A DNA stretch of 64,000 bases from Amphirosellinia nigrospora (lineage: Eukaryota > Ascomycota > Sordariomycetes > Xylariales > Xylariaceae): NCBI GenBank assembly GCA_004123355.1, contig SCHM01000001.1:9620193-9684192 (forward strand). Direction: 5' to 3'. Positions 1-12,777 of this stretch are shown here, in pieces (position 1 is the first letter of the stretch; every line of letters begins with the position of its first letter). Made by a program: the position numbers and the translations under genes. The notes under the pieces are model-generated. The model was not told the origin of the DNA. It made no database searches and was given only the letters and a program-made list of their open reading frames with translations.

Positions 1-1924
1 TTGAGTACACATCAGGGACTCTGTGCTCGTATTAGGTCATGGGTACTCGGCGCTACATAAAAGTCTCTAGAACTATTCTTGTGAAAGCTACTGGAATATG
101 TCAGGGTATCTCTTTATCTACATGTGTGTGTCTTGCGTACTCGTGTGCTTTATGACAATGCGTATGAAATGAAATAGGCTTCGCCTATAGCCCTACTCGC
201 TACTACCTCTTGTAAGGCTGATGGGAATGTGAGGCGCATTTCTATCTCCTAGACGGTTGGGAAGCGAGTATGAAGGATGTATAGAGTTGGGGAGAAGCAG
301 GTTTCAGTGCGAGTGGACCGGAATCCGCATCGTTAAGCAGTTACAAATATTGGTTACACTGGCCTCTTCAAAAAATGTTTCTAGAGGGCACCTTGGCGGA
401 GGCGAAGGCTCCAAGAGTGAGGGACATGGTAAAGCAATTTTGTGACAGATCAGTATAAAAAAGAGCCTGCGTGCGGGGCGCTGTCAAGCAACGAGAAGCC
501 ACAGACAAGCAGTGAAAGTTACTTTATCACCATGTCCAAGTTATCCGTGTAAAGATGAGCGTGCTATGAGTAAGGAAATCTCTGAAACGTATCTTCGGAA
601 CGTAGCTGGACATGCTTGATAGTTATAGAGCGCCTCTCCGATGGCTATAGGGTGCTCGCGGCTAGGGCCACGCATACTCGGAGGAACTTGGACTCCGTAT
701 GACCTGTCGATTGATAGATGGGCTACGTAAGGTTGAACTCGGACACAAGCTCTGCCAGAGTCGCCCCTCCTATGTCTTTTCGTTTTTATATGGCAACGTT
801 GGCATTTATATTATATAACGAATCGCGCAACATAATCAAATGAGAGCAACTAATCAGGATGAAACACAGATAAAAACTATAGAGGAAGTCATTAAAAAGT
901 CCATATGTCTGTTTGAGTGATATGTTCCAGGATAGCTGATGTTAAAAATGATTACTGATCGTCGTATTTCTGATTAGAAAGTCAGGTATCGTCTAGACCT
1001 GTCAAGCCACGTTGATGACGACGCTCCTGAGAAGGTGCGCATTAGACCCTCTAGCTGGCAGACGTGGGCGAGTAAATCTAAATAAGGTAGCATGAGTGAC
1101 CGCCAAGAATTTACCCGTCCGGGGTTATCACTAACGTAAAACGGTTAGTACATGTCTAACATAGCCAGCTACATTATGACGTTTAATGCGGCTGTCTCAA
1201 AGATGGCAGTGCTCGGTCAGTAAACTAGGCTAGGTAAGGTACATATCTAATATAGGCGGGTCTGCTAGCGTTTATTATCGACGTTTGGAGGACCAGGAAC
1301 AGCTAATGCAAGCGAGTGATCACCTGCTGCGGCTGAAAGGCGCAAGGCGTATTTTTTAGACTCAGAAAATAAGCAGTAGAAGCTATGGAACAATTCTAGC
1401 GCCAGGATGGGTTCCGCAGTCGCTGTCAACCCGTCTCCGGCCACAGCCACTACACTACGCTGCGGGATTGTCATGCATCATGGCAAGGCACGTAACCTCG
1501 CAACACCAAGATACGGCGTAATGTTCGCATTAAAATACCCGATATGTTTTAGCCTGTGTTGACTTTCATTGACGTGGTTTCGAAACCTCGCCTCAAATTG
1601 GGGTTGCGCTGCTTTTAATTCGGTATTCATATATGTCTGGTGTACGAGGAGACCACCTACCTTGTGTCCAGACAACTGCGCGTGCGCGAGACCTGTGTAT
1701 CTATTGGTATTGCAGGGTGCCTGTCGGTGATCGAATTCGGAAACATCCTTCATGAGTTTGCCTTCAAGGCTTCCCTTCCCACCCCTGGTCAATCAAAAGT
1801 ATAAAACGCAAGGATAGCACCGCAGAATACACAGAAAAGATTTCAAAGATTTTAACTTCGAACATAGATTAATTGACAACAAGCTTTTCTCAGTCGAATC
1901 GCTATTATACCACTTCCTATCGTC
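1..1924. other. No gene recognised, left flank
   Basis: I see no recognisable gene here. Small open frames on the minus strand (1265-1474 and 1478-1792) have no family resemblance that I know, and no intron-linked extension. The last ~120 bases are the promoter and 5' leader of the downstream GRDP-like gene, with a pyrimidine-rich stretch before its ATG at 1925. Confidence 0.5.
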
Positions 1925-4539
1925 ATGGGTAAGCTGGAGAAGGAGGAGGCTCTAGCCAATACGGTGCAATCCAACGATGATGCTGCACCCAGCTACAATG
2001 CTGCCGCCACTACGAGCATATCTCCTGAAGACGTCGAGCAACTTACCTCAGCATTTCAATCTCTCGATGTTCCTTTGGTTGCTGATCGGGTCACGGTAGA
2101 CACATGCTTGGCCCACCTTAAACTACTCTTTGCCTTTCAGAACCTAAAGGAGTCCATTGGATATAAAGATGGCCTGTGGGAAATTTACGATAGCCGACTG
2201 TTCCCTGATAGGAGGGGCGCCGGGGTTCTGCAAGAAAACGAGAGGCTTGACGACGAGACCCAGAAGAACCTAACTTTGCTTCGAGAAAAGCGATGGGCGA
2301 TCTATGTTGCTAGAGCCGTCGATCGATACGAGGCCTGGTGGAACAGCTTCCCTAAGTCCCCTCTCACCGAAAGCGATATGTGCGAAGACACTTCAAAGTA
2401 CACTTACTTTGTCACGAACCCTCCCTCGAGTCTTGCGAAACCCTCCCGGGAGAGCATCGTGTTGCCGCCACTCGGTAAGAGCATTTGGGATTGATCGATG
2501 GGCATTTGCTAACTTCTTTAAAGATGCTCCTTGTATGGCACGCACATATGCTGAACCCTAGAGCTTATCTCGAGGACTGTATGCGACACGGCCTCGGCCA
2601 TCTGTGGCATCAGGGATGCCGTGGCAGCTGGTCAACGAAGCGATCGATACGAACTTCAACTATCAGGTGTCGCCAGCACACAGCGCTACATGGGCGAAAA
2701 TGGCTGGAAGAAAGTGGGAGAATGAAAAAGATCCGTTCTCGAAGATACTTCCGCCGTGTCCTGCATGTGGTACAACGAACAATGTTCTTTGGTCTACGTG
2801 TGGAATGCCTGAAGACTCACACGGTGAAGCCCCTTCAATCGCCGGGGACGGTTATGGAGATGCCGACTTTCAGATAATATGTACCGGCTGTGACATGGTG
2901 CTCAAACGAGAGTACCTTGAGGTTTCCAAATTCGGCGTGATGTGAAAGACCTTCTATCACGCGAGTATCCGATGCCAGGTACCGTGCTTGATAACAAGAC
3001 CGGGATGACGAAACAGCTCCAAAGGACGGGGTCAAGAAGGATCGATTCCAGCGCACATTCCCAAATCGGCTCATTCGGTATAACCTTCGAACTCGACTGT
3101 ATCAACCTCTACCTGAATCAATGGATGAGGTTCGCCGAATCTTTGAGTCGGCAATTGCCGACTCTGCTATAATCAAACAAGTCGAGTTTGTAACTGGCGC
3201 GGATGAAAGAAAGAGATACCGTCTTGGTCAGGAGGCCCGTGTTCATGTGAGGAAGATGATGTCAAGATATTGGGGTAACAGCTCTCCTTTTGCTCTGGAG
3301 CTAGGGGGCGCTGTATTACGACAGGGGATCTTCACAGAGAAGATGTATAAGGTATGCTTGTTACTATCGATATGTCTCGTTTGAAGCCTGACCTCACCTA
3401 ATTGTCTATAGATGGACTGGCTTCATAGTCCGGCTGGACGTGACACGATGAGTCGTCTCATTACGAAGTATGAGCGTTTCACTGCGATAATGGGTAAACA
3501 CCCAAATCAAGTCGCTGTCCTACTCTAGACGTCGACCTCGCGTGGCACACCCATCAACTTAGCCCTGCTAGCTATTATCAGTGGACATGCTCGACAACGG
3601 GGAGATTCATTGACCACGACGACAAGATCGATGAGAACAAGCTCTCTACCTCGTTTGCATGGACGAGTAAGGTATACCAAGAGCAGTATGGCGAAGTCTA
3701 CTCCGAATGCACTTGCTGGTATTGCGAGTCTGTCCGAACCAGCCATGTTTCCAGCATAGTTAACAAGCTGCCCATCCTGCAAAGAGAGAAGGACAAAGGT
3801 AAGGACTATAACTCATACATATTATATCCTCATTATCACTAACAGACATCCTTGTTTATGTTTAGCACCCGACACTTTCTATGATTCTGGTCGCGCCGCG
3901 CTCTGCCCTCCCGACAACAGTGCACATATCTCAGCACACAACTCGGTGCGTGTCGTAGATAACGACCCTAAGCGCTCTAAGATACAACAAATGTTACATC
4001 TACGTCATCAGAAACGGCTAGAGGACAATTACGAGAAGGCCCGGAAACGCGCAAAGCGAAAGGGTCGTGACTGCCTCCTAGAGACGCTTATTACTATTCC
4101 TACTGGGGCGCCCCTACTTGCTGTATGGCCCTATGTCTATCCGCCTATTACGTCTGTCCCATCTATTATGATACGGCGACCGTGATGGCTGGAAGTGGTT
4201 ACTCCGGTGCCTGTGCTGCTGGTACATGCGGTGGTTCCGTCGCTGCCGGGGCTTGTGGAGGCGGAGGCGGCGGTGGATGTGGTGGTGTTAGTGTGAGTCG
4301 TCAAGATCCATATACACACACTCCAAACACATGTGAAGATTAATTCGACGCTAACCCAACGTTCTAGTGTGGCTCTTCAAGTGGCGCGGCTTGCGGAGGT
4401 GGTTCGGGCGGCGGCGGCGGCGGCTGTGGAGGTGGCGTGTGGTGGCGGCGGTGTAAGTCTTTCCCTCCATCCATTCTTTTTAACGAGCTATTCTAACAGA
4501 AGCTCTTCATATTAGTGTGGCGGCGGTGGAGGTTGCTAA
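1925..4539 (+). CDS. GRDP-like protein (DUF1399) with Gly/Cys-rich tail
   Basis: Matches the glycine-rich-domain-protein (GRDP, DUF1399, PF07173) family seen in fungi and plants, whose biochemical role is not settled. Visible family signatures are WHAHMLNPRAYLEDC near 2536 and a second WHTHQLSP block near 3540, each read in the appropriate frame. A CPAC...C zinc-ribbon-like segment lies near 2758. The tail (about 4190-4539) is almost only Gly, Cys and Ser, split by introns near 4293-4367 and 4453-4515, and ends in TGC TAA. Introns near 2475-2523, 3352-3411 and 3799-3866 are also clear. The start is the first ATG of the long N-terminal frame. At least six frame breaks interrupt it (near 2524, 2605, 2937, 3030, 3524 and 4145); most look like one missing base. 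The conserved blocks on both sides of each break argue for sequencing deletions, but a young pseudogene cannot be excluded. Confidence 0.8.
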
Positions 4540-5032
4540 TTAACTCGTAGTGCGGCGGATGTGGTGGGTGAAAGATGACATCACGATACTAACGACTTTT
4601 TTGTCATCGATTTCCGTCTAGCCTTTGCCTTTTGCTAGAAAATTGCCCCTTAGGCTATGATTACCGATTATTTTGGTCGGGATGCTTAGTTTATATGAAC
4701 TTCCATCTGTTTTTGTATAATATACCTAAGTTGAATTATCTACCAATATATAATCCATGAAATTCCACTACCAATGAATCCATGTTATGCTCATCTAGTC
4801 CCAACAGGTCCCAAAATATTGTATCATGGTACATCTCATCATTACTAAATATCGTGACCTTGGGACGGGAACTTGTCCGATGTGAAGGTGAGTCTAGGAT
4901 TATGTTTGAACAACTCCAGCCGTCGGCCTAGGGTATCTCTGACTGGTAAACAACGCCAGTGATTGGTGATTCAGGGTATGTCACTACTCCGGGGTTTAGA
5001 GTAGAAATGAGCTGCAACCTTATACTTGGTCT
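4540..5032. other. Intergenic, convergent 3' regions
   Basis: This is the space between the 3' ends of the GRDP-like gene and the minus-strand membrane sensor-like gene. It is A+T-rich with TATAATATACC-type stretches that could serve 3' end formation. I see no gene. Confidence 0.5.
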
Positions 5033-6392
5033 CTAACTCAGACTTTGCCTTGACGAATATGCCCTTGACGCCCGAGATTCCAGCCGTGCCTTCGAGCTCA
5101 GGTTTCCACACGTATATCCCGATCCATGGTTGTCGACTTGTGTCCCCTCGAGTTCGGCCCGCGATTCAGGCACTGGAAGCTCGGGTGGAAGTTTCTCCTG
5201 ATATATGTGCTGTACTTCTTGCCCTCCACCCTCGCTCCCGCTCCCACTCCCGTCCGGTCCCGCCCGAGGAGAGATTAGGAGTTGATGCTGCTTGAGTAGT
5301 CGGCGGTAGCGGCGTAGCAGCATGAAGCCAAGTACGAGCAGCGCGAGTGCGATTACGCCACCTACGCTTCACACCTACGCCTATACCGATCTTTACACCT
5401 GTTCGGTCTGATGACTTTGAGCCATCAGAGTTAGGCGGGTTTGATGTGGCTGGGGTAGACTCCCCTCCTGTACTGAGTTGTGTCGAAGTAGTTGATTGGC
5501 AATTGCCTGCCCGGCATCCGGAACTGTTACTACTAGATATTTCTGAAGACGCTGTGGCCGTTGTTGATGTCGCTGTAGTAGGTAGCTCCTCCGGGGTTGT
5601 GGCAGATGAATCCCCAGAGACTGGTGGTGTAGACTGACTTGGAACATTACCAAAAGTGCTGGATCTGATAGCAGTGAGGTAAACAGGAATAGCTGACGCG
5701 TAAAGCGTCATGCTATTTGCAGACGAGAGATTAGTCGTGCTTAATACAAGTGCTGAATTCTGTTGCGACGACCCTATAAACGCCGCTCCCGTCGTGATGG
5801 TCGCACTACACCAATCTCCTCCATTATAAGTCAGACCACTGACGCATGGATATTAGAATGTAGAGCCATGTCAGTCACCAAAGAATGACACACCTAGAGC
5901 AGCAAATAAAGGCATCCAAGCTGCTGGTAGCTGTGGTCATGCCATCGGGGCAGAACAATCCTGGACTGTACGCGTAGATGGCATCAACAAAGCCGTTGCC
6001 GAATGTAGTGACCACGGGATAACATTGTATTGTGGAAGTTCCGCCTGGGCTTCCGGAGTTGGGAATATACAGAAACGGCATATAAGAGCCATCGCATTCG
6101 AACTGATCATAGCAATTGGGGTCAAACGCAAATGGTGTCTTGCACTCAGGCGGTGGCGTGAAGACGGTCGTGAGCGGACCGGCCACGATACCGTGTCGCT
6201 CAGTTGTGGATCATCGCTCACACTGGCGCTTGCAGAAGCTTGGACTGTGACTCCCATGATGTATTGCAGTCATTTCATACCAACTAGTCCACCAGCTCCG
6301 CAAAATCGAGAGAGAAATGGAAGGATGTAAGTCAAGTTTAGCATGGCCATGAGAAAGACTAGGGGAACCAAGCGCGTTGATTGAAGGTGCAT
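5033..6392 (-). CDS. Secreted-domain, single-pass wall-sensor-like membrane protein
   Basis: No exact family recognised. The architecture is clear. The ATG at 6392 opens a hydrophobic signal peptide (LVPLVFLMAML). A Cys-containing ectodomain follows, with CYDQFECDG, CYPVV, LFCPDG and a CC pair before a 55-base intron at 5839-5893, then NGGDWCSATI after it. Next come a Ser/Thr/Pro-rich stalk, one transmembrane helix (VIALALLVLGFMLL, about 5320-5360), a basic stop-transfer RRYRRLLKQ, and a cytosolic tail. This order is that of Wsc/Mid2-type surface sensors and related fungal proteins, so a role in sensing wall stress is an inference from architecture. A probable 41-base intron lies just after the signal peptide. 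The frame breaks near 6187 and in the Gly-rich run before the helix (about 5368) each look like one missing base. Confidence 0.65.
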
Positions 6393-7574
6393 ACCAAGAA
6401 CCCCTTTTACAACCGTACACCGGAGATCAGTCGAAACCCTTATGAATCCGTTTCACTTCAAGGTTCTGCCACTAAAATCCCAATGTGAAGGTTGCAATTC
6501 AGACGCTGAGCATCCAATCGCAGATGGAGACCCCATGTCCTCAGGATTCATCGCGACCCCACTGATGCAACGGCAAGGTTGTTGTGACTGGCCAATACAC
6601 CACTGAGGAAAAACGCAATATAAGTATTTAGTAGTCTGCTTGTTTTGACATTCATAGTTATAGTAGACGTAAGCAATTAGAGTGTTGGCTCCATGGTAAA
6701 ATCTGTTCTTAAAGTCGTTTATGATAATCAAAGTCACGATCGTTGTTCTAGCTTCGGGCATCACCGGGCAGAAAATGGTTTGTATGACTCTTTTAGCCAT
6801 TTCTGCTACACCCAGAGTCAAGTAGACATTGCCGGTCCCTGCTTGTCAGCTTTCGAAGATTTTCTTATACTATCGGTTCTTACGGAAAAGACAAGACCAT
6901 TTATGGCATGGTATCAGTCTGCTGTGACGACATACGCTTGGGCTTGACAGAATTCTTACGACAATCTGCAGGGGTCCATAACGATCTATTTTATGTGTGT
7001 GGGCGCAGGGCAGTCTGCCTGCTCTATGCCCTCTACATGTACAGCAGCAGGTGATCTAACCTCCAAAGATCCCATTTAGGTCCCATATACTCCTCGGAAA
7101 TAGCTTCATTTGGCTACAACATCCGCTTTTCCGTGACAAGGATACCTTTTCGCTAGGACAGACCTGTTAGTGTAACGAGTACCGGAGGATATCGTGACGT
7201 TCTTTAGATTCTAGTGAGGGCCAACTTTGGGCCCTTGAGCCAATAATATTCTAGTGCACTTCAGGAGTTACGGATCTGCAGGGTCGAGTGCAACATCAGC
7301 CATGGCCTACTATATCGCGCTTTAGCACTCCTCCCCAACAATCGGCAGACTCCGCAGGCCCCGAAGATATTCACTGAGAAGAAAATTCTGGATATGAACA
7401 AGTGCTTTCTTAAGCTTTTTTTCATGCATGGTACATTGCAAGGTGGAATATTGCTGCGTACGAATAACCTTCCTATAGGTACCTGGAATCTCGCTATGTA
7501 TATATTTGTACGAAATGAGAAAACGTCAAAGAGCCCACAGCCTTCGTCCTCCATATTTTGATATGTAAAAGTGG
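6393..7574. other. Intergenic, no gene recognised
   Basis: A 122-codon minus-strand open frame at 6453-6821 has no recognisable domain and no supporting introns, so I do not call it. The rest shows stop codons in all frames. Confidence 0.45.
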
Positions 7575-10500
7575 TTATTTATTGTAGTAAGCCACCAAAG
7601 AATCGTACTCGGCGACCGAGTGCGCACTTCGGTCCTCTTGTCCTGTCAGCGTCGCGCGTAGTTTCTGCGCCTTGGTCAGCGCGACCTCTGCAGCGGTGGC
7701 GCTTCCAGCATCTAGCAAATGATGTATTTTCGATAATACGAACGGGCCAGTCTGTCCTGTGCGCCGGATACCTTAGAGAAGATGCGTATAGCAAGATCTA
7801 TATAGTGTCTTTCAAGTAGTCACCAGTCAGCTCATCATTGTCATTAGTCGCTGCGCCCCAGGTGGAAGGGGGCTGGGCCGGACTTACATGGCCTTTTCTA
7901 GGTTCTTCATGCATTGATGCGCAACGCTGAGCCCGTAGTAACTGACAGCCGTATCGTTGTGCTCCTCGCCCATGACTCTTTTCGGATCTCGAGTGTCTCT
8001 TCGTGGACGGTGAGCCCGGCATTCAGACTACCAGTAGCTACGAGGAGATCCGCATATGTGAACCGAAACTGGTTTACGCGGAAGTCATCCGGACCGTTTT
8101 CGGCTTCGGCAAGTTCCAATGCCCTCGAGACTTGCTCAGAGCTTCCGGCAGCCTATGAAGGCCCTCATCTACGCGACAGATGTTGTAAAGACATATTGAG
8201 AACATGTACGGGGAACTTTGCTCGTCTAGTACCCGCTTCTTGATCTCCATCGACTTCTCCAGCATGATAAGTGCCTCGGCATAGTCTTCTAGAGCGAGGT
8301 GACCAATTCCAACGTTGTTAAGCATGTTGCCAAGCGAATCTCGTCTGTTTCACTAGGAAGGCCAGCAAACCCCACTAGCTGACGTTGACAGACTTGGAGT
8401 GCCCTTTGGAATATGGCGATGCACTCTCTTCTGGTCGAGTAGTTGACCATTTTCAAGACGCCAAGGTAAGTGCAGATGTCTGAGAAAAGCGAGTCTGTGG
8501 GCTCTGGCCCTAGGATCATCTCGCACGTGTGGACGGCCTCCGTGATGAACTCCTGGCGTCTTTAGGCCCACGTTCGTACATATAGTGGGAGCAACTCGAA
8601 AGGAGGTCAGCGTAGACCCAAGGGAGACTGGGTAACTGACGTTCCGAGGACTTCAAGGCATTCCGAAGACTGAGAACGTGGGGAAGCCATCTCTCACACT
8701 CAGGCAACTGCTTTGTCATTGTTCCGCCGTTGGAAGGCCTGGAGGGGAACATCTGGTGCAACAGGCTCACCGCGTTTCTGAATGCGCGCGAGTGGGTGTG
8801 CTCGTCGCCCTCATCCAGCAGGCCAAGAGTATGGTTTTTGATGACCCTATGCATGAACAAAGTTGAACCGGAGGGTTTCTGATAACGGGTGAGAAGGCCA
8901 TGTCGTGCCAGATTCCGGATAGTGTCGTTCCAATCCATGTTCTGGCTGATGTCACGCAAATCAGGAACACCTCGGGAGCCCTCGGTAATCAATACTTCCT
9001 CCACCTCATCGGTTTGGAGGAATGCAATAACGCTCAGGAGGTGTTCTCCTTAGGAGTCAATAAGTTGATGGACAGATCGCAACACGTCGCCAACGTATTG
9101 GAGTACGGCAAGGTCTTGGCGCTTAAATTGTCTGAGTAAAGACGGCGAGACTTAGTTCGCTTTTGCAAGTTGTCGAGCAACTCGTCAAGTCTGCAATTCG
9201 TCTGGCGGATGTAGCTGCCCATCTGACAGATTGCGAGCGGTAAGCCTCCAACTTCGTCGACGATCTTCCGAGCCACGCTCTCGGTGTGGCTGGACTGATG
9301 TGAGGCGATTGGATCAATGTGGCTGTTTAGAAGTAACAATCCTTCATCTGTATCGAACCCTCCAAGCTCTACCTGCGTTCTGGATAGAGTATCGGCAACA
9401 TCAGGTCGCGGGTCGTCCGAGGATCGAACCAGTGCCCGAATTTGGCCAGTATTCGCGAATATCGTCGGCGTTGTCCACATTGTCGAAGACGACAAGATAG
9501 TGTTCCGCTGAAGAAAAGTTAGACAATTGAACCATGAAACCATGAAACCAAAAACAACTCAGAGCTTGAACCATATCATGATAGACAGTTTGGAATCTAC
9601 TTGTGGTGGACATGAAGTCCTTCGCAACTTGAACGCTTTAAGTTGATCCGGCGAGGTGGCGGAGTCGGGATCTAGCATCCTTCCTAGTTTCGCGACGTCT
9701 TGTTGAAGAATTGTTGGATCTTCAGCGCGGAACCAAAAAATGACTTTGTTAGGGGTCAACGCGGGATTTGCGGCTCTCCGATGTGTACTTCAGAGCAAGT
9801 TGTGTCTTTCCTGAACCACCTAGGCCTCGAATGATAAGTACTCTCAACCAGGCTCAATCGCGGATGTGGTGTCGAGAAAGTCGTGCATTTTCCGGAGCTC
9901 GGTCTGTCGTCCCTGAAAACGATCGTATGGCTGAAAAGGAATATCAATGATTTTTTGTCGGTCTGTTGACGCGGTTGTGGGGATTCTGGGCAGTCTGAGC
10001 ATCACCTCCTGATGTCGCTGCTTAGCGCCTGTTCTCGATTGAACCCTTCTTTGATATTGGCGGCGCGGGCCTCCTTCTCAAGCCTTGCAGTATTTTCTCG
10101 AAGAGCGATCACACTGTTTGGAAAGATGAATCAAGCGACCTCCATATCACCTTTGCCCATAATACTAGGGGGCGGCAAGAGTGGTCAGCTTGGCGTGCGT
10201 CTTCTTTTACATGCTTATATAGCGGGAAAAGCTTAGATAGCCGGTCACGTACTTAGCTTGTTCGCCATGAGGAACCGCAGGGCGCGGGCACAGAACGTAA
10301 TGAAAACTTGATAAACATCCACGAGTCTTAGCCGGGAGACGCTCATGTGAGGGAAAGAATGTCAGATATTCATCAAACCGAGGCATCTCCTTTGTAACAG
10401 CCTCCAACATGGTTCCGATGCTGGATAGGCAGTTTGCAAACTTGGAGGAAATCTGGCGGAAACATCAGCCTGAAAGCTTCAACATGAAGACCATATCTGT

Positions 10501-10885
10501 ATAGAGAAGTGATATTGACCATCAACAACGCTTGCACGCTGCCCCATATCAGAGCCGCGATCTGGGGATTGCTATTAACGGCTGTGAGATGGCCCGATCG
10601 AGGCTCTTAGCACATTAAGGGTCGGGCCTATGACAGCTTCGAATTTTGACCAAGTCTTGACCATCCGTTCCTTTTCTGTCTGCAGGGCTTTGGTACACGA
10701 TTCGTAGCTATGCTTTCCAGATAGCTTCTCTAACTGCTTGTCTCCCAATTCTCTCCGCGCGACAGCAAGTGCCTCGGCCCACACATCGTTTGTCCTAACC
10801 TGCCATTAGCTGTAGGACCAAACAATGAAAGCACTGTGCAGCGCAGTCAGACTCACACATCGCTTGTTGCTTTTGAAGACGGCAT
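7575..10885 (-). CDS. NLR-type STAND receptor: N-terminal effector domain, NB-ARC, TPR
   Basis: Fungal NLR-like ATPase of the kind linked to heterokaryon incompatibility and recognition of non-self. The first exon (ATG at 10885) is 27 bases and splices to VRTNDVWAEAL. The N-terminal ~200 residues contain a WGSVQALL segment followed by MPRFDEYLTFFP, as in the DUF7708-type helical domain of fungal STAND proteins. The NB-ARC begins with PYDRFQGRQTEL (about 9920) and has a P-loop GLGGSGKTQLALKY (about 9800). It also has Walker B-like LVVFDNVDNADDI (about 9490) and EVGGLPLAICQMGSYIR (about 9235). The C-terminal half has degenerate TPR-type repeats (ALEDYAEALIMLEKSMEIKK and similar) and ends HSVAEYDSLVAYYNK before TAA at 7575-7577. 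Frame breaks near 9845, 9770 and several in the TPR half look like missing bases, although NLR repeats also decay naturally. The ligand is unknown. Confidence 0.8.
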
Positions 10886-12777
10886 TTTGGACGTTCTGGA
10901 CAGCCAAATTCACACAAGACACGCCGAGGCAACGCGCCTTGTATAATGACTGCCTCTGAATCCGTATGCAGCATCATGGGGCCTGGAAGAAGATTAGTGG
11001 TATCAAAGACCTATAGCGAAAAACTTCAAATAGTATGTATGTAACGTCAGGGACTTGAATCCTACAGCCCCGAGAGCTATGTGAAAGCGAATCAACACGA
11101 ATGCCTCAAGTTTACAACAAGAGAACGAGGCAAACTCGGTCAGGTTTCTGCCCCATGTTTGAATATAATTTACCGGCCATGGTAAATGGGTCGACCGACC
11201 ACTTCTGCATGCTACTTTTACGTGGGTTATCTGAGTGGCTCAAAGTTGCATTGATAGATACCAAAGGGTTTTCCTTGCTGGTCCGGCATGTGCAAATACG
11301 TCCGTAGGTAGGTAGGTAAGAAGAGGTGCACTATTTATGCCTGAAATGTAACGAGGGAACTTGGTCATGAGGCGGAAACTGGGCACTTCCGTGTACACCT
11401 CCCCAAAGATCTTAAAAAGTAAGTGGAGTTTGGATCCATATTCTACTAGATAAGGCATCGATTTACATACAGACCGGGGAAAATCTACATGGGTCCCTAG
11501 GCAGTCACCGAAACCCCCGGCTCGGTACTTTAACTTTGGTGGATAGCTCGCGTTTTATGAAGTACCAAACCTCCTAAACCTTGTTTTTTCCCACTCCATT
11601 TACTCTTAAGATCATGGAGGAGGTGTACAGAATGCCTCAAAACCATTGCAAGCAGGCAGGCAGCACCGTAGGCAGAGCCCATAGGTAGGTAGTGTCCCAG
11701 GATAATCGCTTATATGTAAGTAGCTATGGTCGGCGAATCTGGCCGCAAGGGGATAGGGGGCGGAGCTTTTTGGAAGGATCGTCATTATTGCCGGGCGCAT
11801 TATATGTAACGGCAACTCTACACCGGTCCATGTGAGGTCTTGCCCGATAGACATAACCTGGTGACGGTCAAGGGCTGTGCGCAGAGGCAGTATCTAAAGA
11901 GTATTCCCCCTGTCAGTTGAAAGATACCAGTGATTCTTGAATCTGCAGAGGTTAGACGCATAGTCTTTTAAATGGTTCTTTCGTACATTTGCCAAGATGT
12001 CTAGAAGTAGCTGGCAGGGGTCAGAGGCCGATAATCACTGTAAAGTAGCATGAATCGGACAGCCCCTCTAATGTATATGTATTTGGAAAGTCTCGCTACG
12101 TACACAGGATTTATGTTTCGGGCAGTGTTTCTTGAATCGGCCTATGCAAACCTCATGAATGGTGTTAGAAATAAGGGTGTAAAATTGGCTACTATAAGAT
12201 GACCCCTATAGGCCAGTTCAGAAAGAACGTTCCTTCTACTCCGGGTTATTATTGTTCCTTACCTATCGCCAGAGGGCTTTTTCTTACGTAGCAAGGGAAT
12301 AGGAAACCTAATGTTAATCTATAGAGGTCCTGTACTTACATATACTAGTTATATGTACTGTTAGTGAAGTGGAAGGTATACGAGCGTACTATTCAGCTAC
12401 TTGACTACCTATGTTAGGGTAGGTGAGATGACCTGTTAATATACACGACGGATGCTTTGTGCCTTGGTAGAGTACTTGTAGCAACTCCTAGTATCACTAC
12501 CACAAATGTATTGGGTTAGATACGATGTAAAGTAGCCATTTATGGGGGTTCGGATATGGCTCGAAGTTTCTGCAGGTCGACCAGACAAAGCCATACAATG
12601 GTGACGTGGTCTGCCTTGTGAAAAAGCCAATGTAAGGTTAAGCGCTGAAGCCTTGTCGAATCTTTTGCCACTTTCCAGGGGTTTATTTGTGTGAAGACGA
12701 CGAGTTGGATGAATATGAATCAAGAATTCGACAATCTAAGTCTGGGGCTGATGTGCTCTCTCTCCCTGCCAGAGGCA
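10886..12777. other. Intergenic, no gene recognised
   Basis: No supportable gene. The stretch contains short TAGGTAGGTAGG motifs near 11303 and 11683, which recur elsewhere in the window (16460, 37022, 38898, 57383, 57463) and look like a dispersed genomic motif rather than a feature of one gene. Confidence 0.45.

Noticed and set aside
6453-6821. 122-codon minus-strand open frame
   Set aside because: No domain, signal, helix pattern or linked exon; composition is like non-coding neighbours.
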